In this document: positions 60,602-64,000 of the stretch, piece by piece | Position numbering within the stretch: the stretch's first letter is position 1 | Layout: each line of letters opens with the position of its first letter | NCBI RefSeq assembly: GCF_037975245.1 | Contig: NC_092577.1 | Location: 12,857,013-12,921,012, forward strand | Source of the DNA: Apostichopus japonicus | Lineage: Eukaryota; Echinodermata; Holothuroidea; Aspidochirotida; Stichopodidae | Length of the DNA stretch: 64,000 bases | Reading direction: 5' to 3' | Notes under the pieces: model-generated | Databases searched by the model: none | The model's input: only the letters and a program-made list of their open reading frames with translations | What the model was told of the DNA's origin: nothing | Made by a program: the position numbers and the translations under genes

Positions 60602-61674
60602 GTGAATCCTCAAGGAAGAGTTGCTGTTGCCGTGTGATTTCCGCTCTAGTTGCTTTTGGTTTCCTCGTATTAGGTTGCGTGTCCATCGGTTTCTATATGT
60701 TTTGTTACTTTGGTGACAAAGAACACTATCTACGATTCTTTGGTCATATATCTTACCGATCTTCCCTGGTTTTAGCTCCACTAATTGTTTTTCTTGCTGC
60801 GATTAAGGAGCAAGAGTACCCGTGTACTTCATGGGAAAACTTGTTTGTATTAAATACATTAAGTCGAAAAACTAAATGGGATGCTTACACAAACAATAAG
60901 TGTACGAAAATATTAAGCACAGTTTTCATCTACTTTTTAGTACCAAGTGCGGTTTGCGGGTTCAAGCTTACATTCTTCTTCACAACACCAACTAAGTGTG
61001 GCGGGAAGTTTTTGAAATATTGGTTGGCATCTGAAATTTGTGGAGTGTGGTTTTTCGTCTTTTTCTGCTTTTTTCTATACCTGCAACGCCTTGTAGTTCA
61101 AGAAGCACGCAAAAAAGCATCAGAGTTTTTCCGTAAAAAAATTGGCAATCTCGAATGTTGCAGAGAGAAAATAAACAATTTTTTAAAAGAATATCACCCG
61201 TTAAGGCGTCTAATGCTGCCATTGATGTATATATTTCTGTTCCTATCAACCTTCGGAATCGTGATATTCCTTACCTGGAATTATAAAGATGTAGATCCAC
61301 CAAACGGAACATCGTCCCCCACAGTACAACCATACTGGCCAATCAGAACTTCTGTGTGTCCAGTTAACTGCCCGCCTATAGATTTCAATCATTTAAAAAG
61401 CTCCTTGTTCTACAATTTATGGATTGTGTCCAGACATATAATGACAATCCTATTACCCTATTGGTCCGTTTCAGGTATGGACATGAAATTCATTTGGGAT
61501 GATTTGAGGACCGAATTGTACTTCTCATACAGTAAAAATAATGACTCATTCCGAAACAAACTCACTGTTTATATGAAAGGATTGCATCCTGATACATCAA
61601 CCTATACAGTACTGAATATTATTGTACCATTAATGGCTCTTGCCGCTGGTATATTTACTGTCGACCAATTGTAA
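60602..61674 (+). CDS. Seven-helix membrane protein of unknown family, last exon (candidate 7TMIC/gustatory-receptor-like)
   Basis: A 357-codon exon after the acceptor gcaattttcag|GTGAAT. The TTG-initiated extension upstream is intron. It is one uninterrupted frame to a TAA stop. Hydrophobic segments in the 388-residue model are near 44-68, 85-100, 137-159, 170-195, 236-257, 299-321 and 366-385. The N-flank (SRKSCCCR) and the helix 4-5 loop ([14 protein letters not shown]...PLRR) are basic. The helix 5-6 loop has an NGT sequon (266) and a CPVNC pair (284/288). By the positive-inside rule this gives N-in/C-out, opposite to GPCRs and matching insect odorant/gustatory receptors and gustatory-receptor-like proteins. 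The canonical TYhhhhhQF motif of helix 7 is absent; only a TY pair (positions 365-366) precedes helix 7. I do not recognise the family; the GRL link is a topology-based hypothesis. Lack of stops over 1 kb and codon-like composition support a real gene. Confidence 0.75.
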
Positions 61675-61784
61675 AACTTTATTTTAATTACAAGTAAGTA
61701 TAAAGCATTCCCCAAATTCTCTAAATTGAATGAAATCACAGAAAAGACAAACCGAAAATAAATAGGAAAGTCATAACCAAGATA

Positions 61785-62505
61785 GGTGGATGGGAAGGTG
61801 GATGGATGAATGGGTGGATGAATGGGTGGATAGGTAGGATGGGTGGGATGGGTGGATGGATGGATGAATTGATGGATATATGGATGGATGGGATGGATGG
61901 ATGGATGGATAGATGGATGGACGGACGGCTGGATGGACTAATGTATGGATGGATGGGTAGGATAGGTGGAACAGGTGGGGTGTGTGGATTTTTGGATCGA
62001 TGGATCTACGGAGAGATGGATGGGTGGATGGATGGATGGATCGATTGATAGACGGACGGCTGGATGAATAAATGGACAGATGGATGGGATAGGTGGATGG
62101 GTAGGATAGGTGGAAAAGGTGGGATGTTTGGATTTATGGATAGATGTATCTATGGATAGATGGATGGATGGGTGGATGGATGGATCGATTGATAGACGGA
62201 CGGCTGGATGAATGAATGAATGGATTGATGTGACAGGTGGGTGTGTGGGATAGGTGGATTGATGGATGAATGTAATTGATGGATGTATGCATGTATGTTT
62301 GTATGTATATGTGTATGTATATATGCGTGTATGTATGCGTGTATGAAAAAGGCATGTGTGGGTAGTATGGGTTGGGATGGGTGGATGGATGGATGGATAG
62401 ATGGATAGATGGATGGATGGATTGATGGATAGATGGATGGATGGATAGATGGATGGATATATGGATGGACGGACGGCTTGGTGGACTAATGGATGGATGG
62501 GTGGG
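61785..62505 (+). repeat. Degenerate GGAT tetranucleotide satellite
   Basis: (GGAT)n with many variants (GGGT, GAAT, GATA) and a short TGTATGTATGTA-rich stretch at about 62.28-62.35 kb. A longer sub-unit (GGATGGATCGATTGATAGAC) recurs at 62,032 and 62,182, so parts were duplicated in larger blocks. It starts about 110 bp after the seven-helix stop codon. Confidence 0.93.
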
Positions 62506-62868
62506 ACGGACGGACGGGCGGACGGACGGACGGACGGACGGACGGACGGACGGACGGACGGACGGACGGACGGACGGAGGGACGGACGGACGGACGGACG
62601 GACGGACGGACGGACGGACGGACGGACGGAGGGACGGACGGACGGACGGACGGACGGACGGACGGACGGACGGACGGACGGACGGACGGACGGACGGACG
62701 GAGGGACGGAGGGACGGACGGACGGACGGACGGACGGACGGACGGACGGACGGACGGAGGGACGGAGGGACGGACGGACGGACGGACGGACGGACGGACG
62801 GACGGACGGACGGACGGACGGACGGACGGACGGACTGACGGACGGAGGGACGGACGGACGGACGGATG
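62505..62868 (+). repeat. GGAC tetranucleotide satellite with GGAG variants
   Basis: Roughly 90 units of GGAC with scattered GGAG units. The change from GGAT to GGAC is abrupt at about 62,505, and a few GGAT units return at 62,862. RTDG and RPSV repeat frames on the two strands are artefacts. Confidence 0.95.
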
Positions 62869-64000
62869 GATGGATGGATGAACATATTGTATATAGATAT
62901 AAGCAATTTCAAGTGACAGCCTAGTGACTGCAATTTGATATTTTATTCGATGCCGTGGGTGGCAGTGGGGTTGAGGTAGGCGTTTACAGTTTTCATCGTG
63001 TTCAATATATACATTGAAAAAAAAAAAACATTTAAATTTATTAAAGCATTGAAACTCTTTAGCTGCAAATCGGGATTCACTTTCATATCAAACTGCGCTA
63101 TCCTTCAAACAAGTCGTATATGATGGTATCAATGTGTTTGTTTAAGATTTTCTGAATAATGGCAATACGTATTAAGCTGAGTTTTATTCTCAGGATAACA
63201 TTGTGCTTTCCAAATATGTAAGTGTTTCCTAATTAAAGTTTCTTAAGTCTCTGATATTTTAATCTATTGTAGTGACATATTCAAATTGAGTTCATTAGTT
63301 CCAATTCAATCTGTATTATATTTGAGTGAATACATGAATTTTTAGTGCCCAAGTAAGGGTCGTTATGTATTGGTCCAACAACATCATTCTAGTGTCGAGT
63401 AGAAGTCGCCAGGTATCGATCCAATAATGTATTTCTAGAACCAGGAAACGTCGTTATGTAATAGTTCAATAATGCAGTGCTAGTGTTAATAGTTATACGG
63501 CGATTAAAGTTTCCTTTGATAATCGAAGCATTTCAACTTTCACCAGTGGTAAGGTAAATATGCAAATCGAAAGGCTCAGACACTGCATAAAGGTGTGACT
63601 TATTTCAAAGGTCATTCAAAATTGAATTTAGTCTATAGTCTGTAAATAAGCTAATTGTGTAGTGTTTAATAAATTAAACACATTGTCAATAGAAAGTATA
63701 TGTACCATTTGGAATGTTGTATAAAGGGTGTATTAGTATGACATTAAATCATGTTCTCTTTTTCGTTGATGTAATCCATGCTTCTGTCGACACAAACGTT
63801 GTTTTTGCTTAGAATAAAAGTTGTTAATTACCACGCTAATAAATTTCGTTCAGTCTGTTCTTGTCGTTCATAGTTTTAACGTGTGTAGGTAAAATCCTCA
63901 GTAAAGATCAGAACATGGAGCCCTATACACGACAATCATTTTCAACCACGCTTTTTCTTGGAATTTTTTGCATTATGCCCCACTTAGTGGTGAAGTTCGG
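62869..64000. other. No gene recognised
   Basis: AT-rich DNA after the satellite. No open frame over 60 codons and no repeat seen. Confidence 0.55.

Noticed and set aside
61938-62933. 331-codon antisense frame with RPSV repeats and sense frames with RTDG repeats
   Set aside because: A tetranucleotide satellite without stops gives long frames in any phase; no unique protein sequence is present.

Overview
This is a gene-poor, AT-rich animal genomic window. The evidence is spliced genes with GT/AG introns, LINEs, a Penelope-like element, hAT-type DNA transposons, minisatellites and long microsatellites. An NXPE-family gene together with PHD/esterase-type CR1 LINEs fits a marine invertebrate deuterostome (echinoderm or hemichordate-like). 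That placement is inference; no ribosomal or mitochondrial marker is present.

Only two host genes can be supported. (1) An NXPE-family gene on the minus strand, 8.4-10.7 kb: three coding exons with intact splice sites and phases, giving 515 residues with the Ig-like/neurexophilin region and a PC-esterase domain; its 5' exon was not found. (2) A plus-strand gene spanning 50.05-61.67 kb. A short first exon (31 codons) splices in phase over about 10 kb to one large exon encoding a seven-helix membrane protein. The predicted topology is N-inside, opposite to GPCRs and like the gustatory-receptor-like (7TMIC) superfamily. No family motif is recognised, so it is an unassigned gene.

The second gene's intron is the most interesting part. 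It holds three or four tandem copies of a segment carrying a small cassette exon. One copy is intact (42 nt, frame-preserving). One is 31 nt and would create an immediate stop if spliced (a possible poison exon). One has lost both splice sites. The intron also contains a Penelope-like element, two minisatellites, a LINE fragment and a 2.35 kb hAT-like element with a second hAT-like element nested inside it; both have 8-bp target-site duplications. The promoter/first-exon region has an old duplicate lying in pieces at 22.6, 28.3-29.2 and 32.8-33.3 kb, whose first exon has lost its ATG. The gene-side copy is split by a 3.2 kb CR1 element at 46.1-49.3 kb, and the other copy preserves the empty target site.

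Layout: 0-8.4 kb, mostly featureless intergenic DNA with two small tandem repeats; 8.4-10.7 NXPE gene; 12-16.6 possible MITEs, a 274-bp AAT/GAT microsatellite and TA-rich repeats; 20.3-21.3 a 40-bp minisatellite; 22.6-33.3 the fragmented duplicate interrupted by 212-bp repeats, perfect hairpins, a tRNA-like sequence and a nest of hAT-related DNA; 34.1-35.0 and 37.5-38.8 LINE 3' ends; 39.65-43.90 a 4.24 kb transposon with perfect 31-bp inverted termini and a perfect 8-bp duplication; 45.4-61.7 the membrane-protein locus; 61.8-62.9 a GGAT/GGAC satellite; then unannotated DNA.
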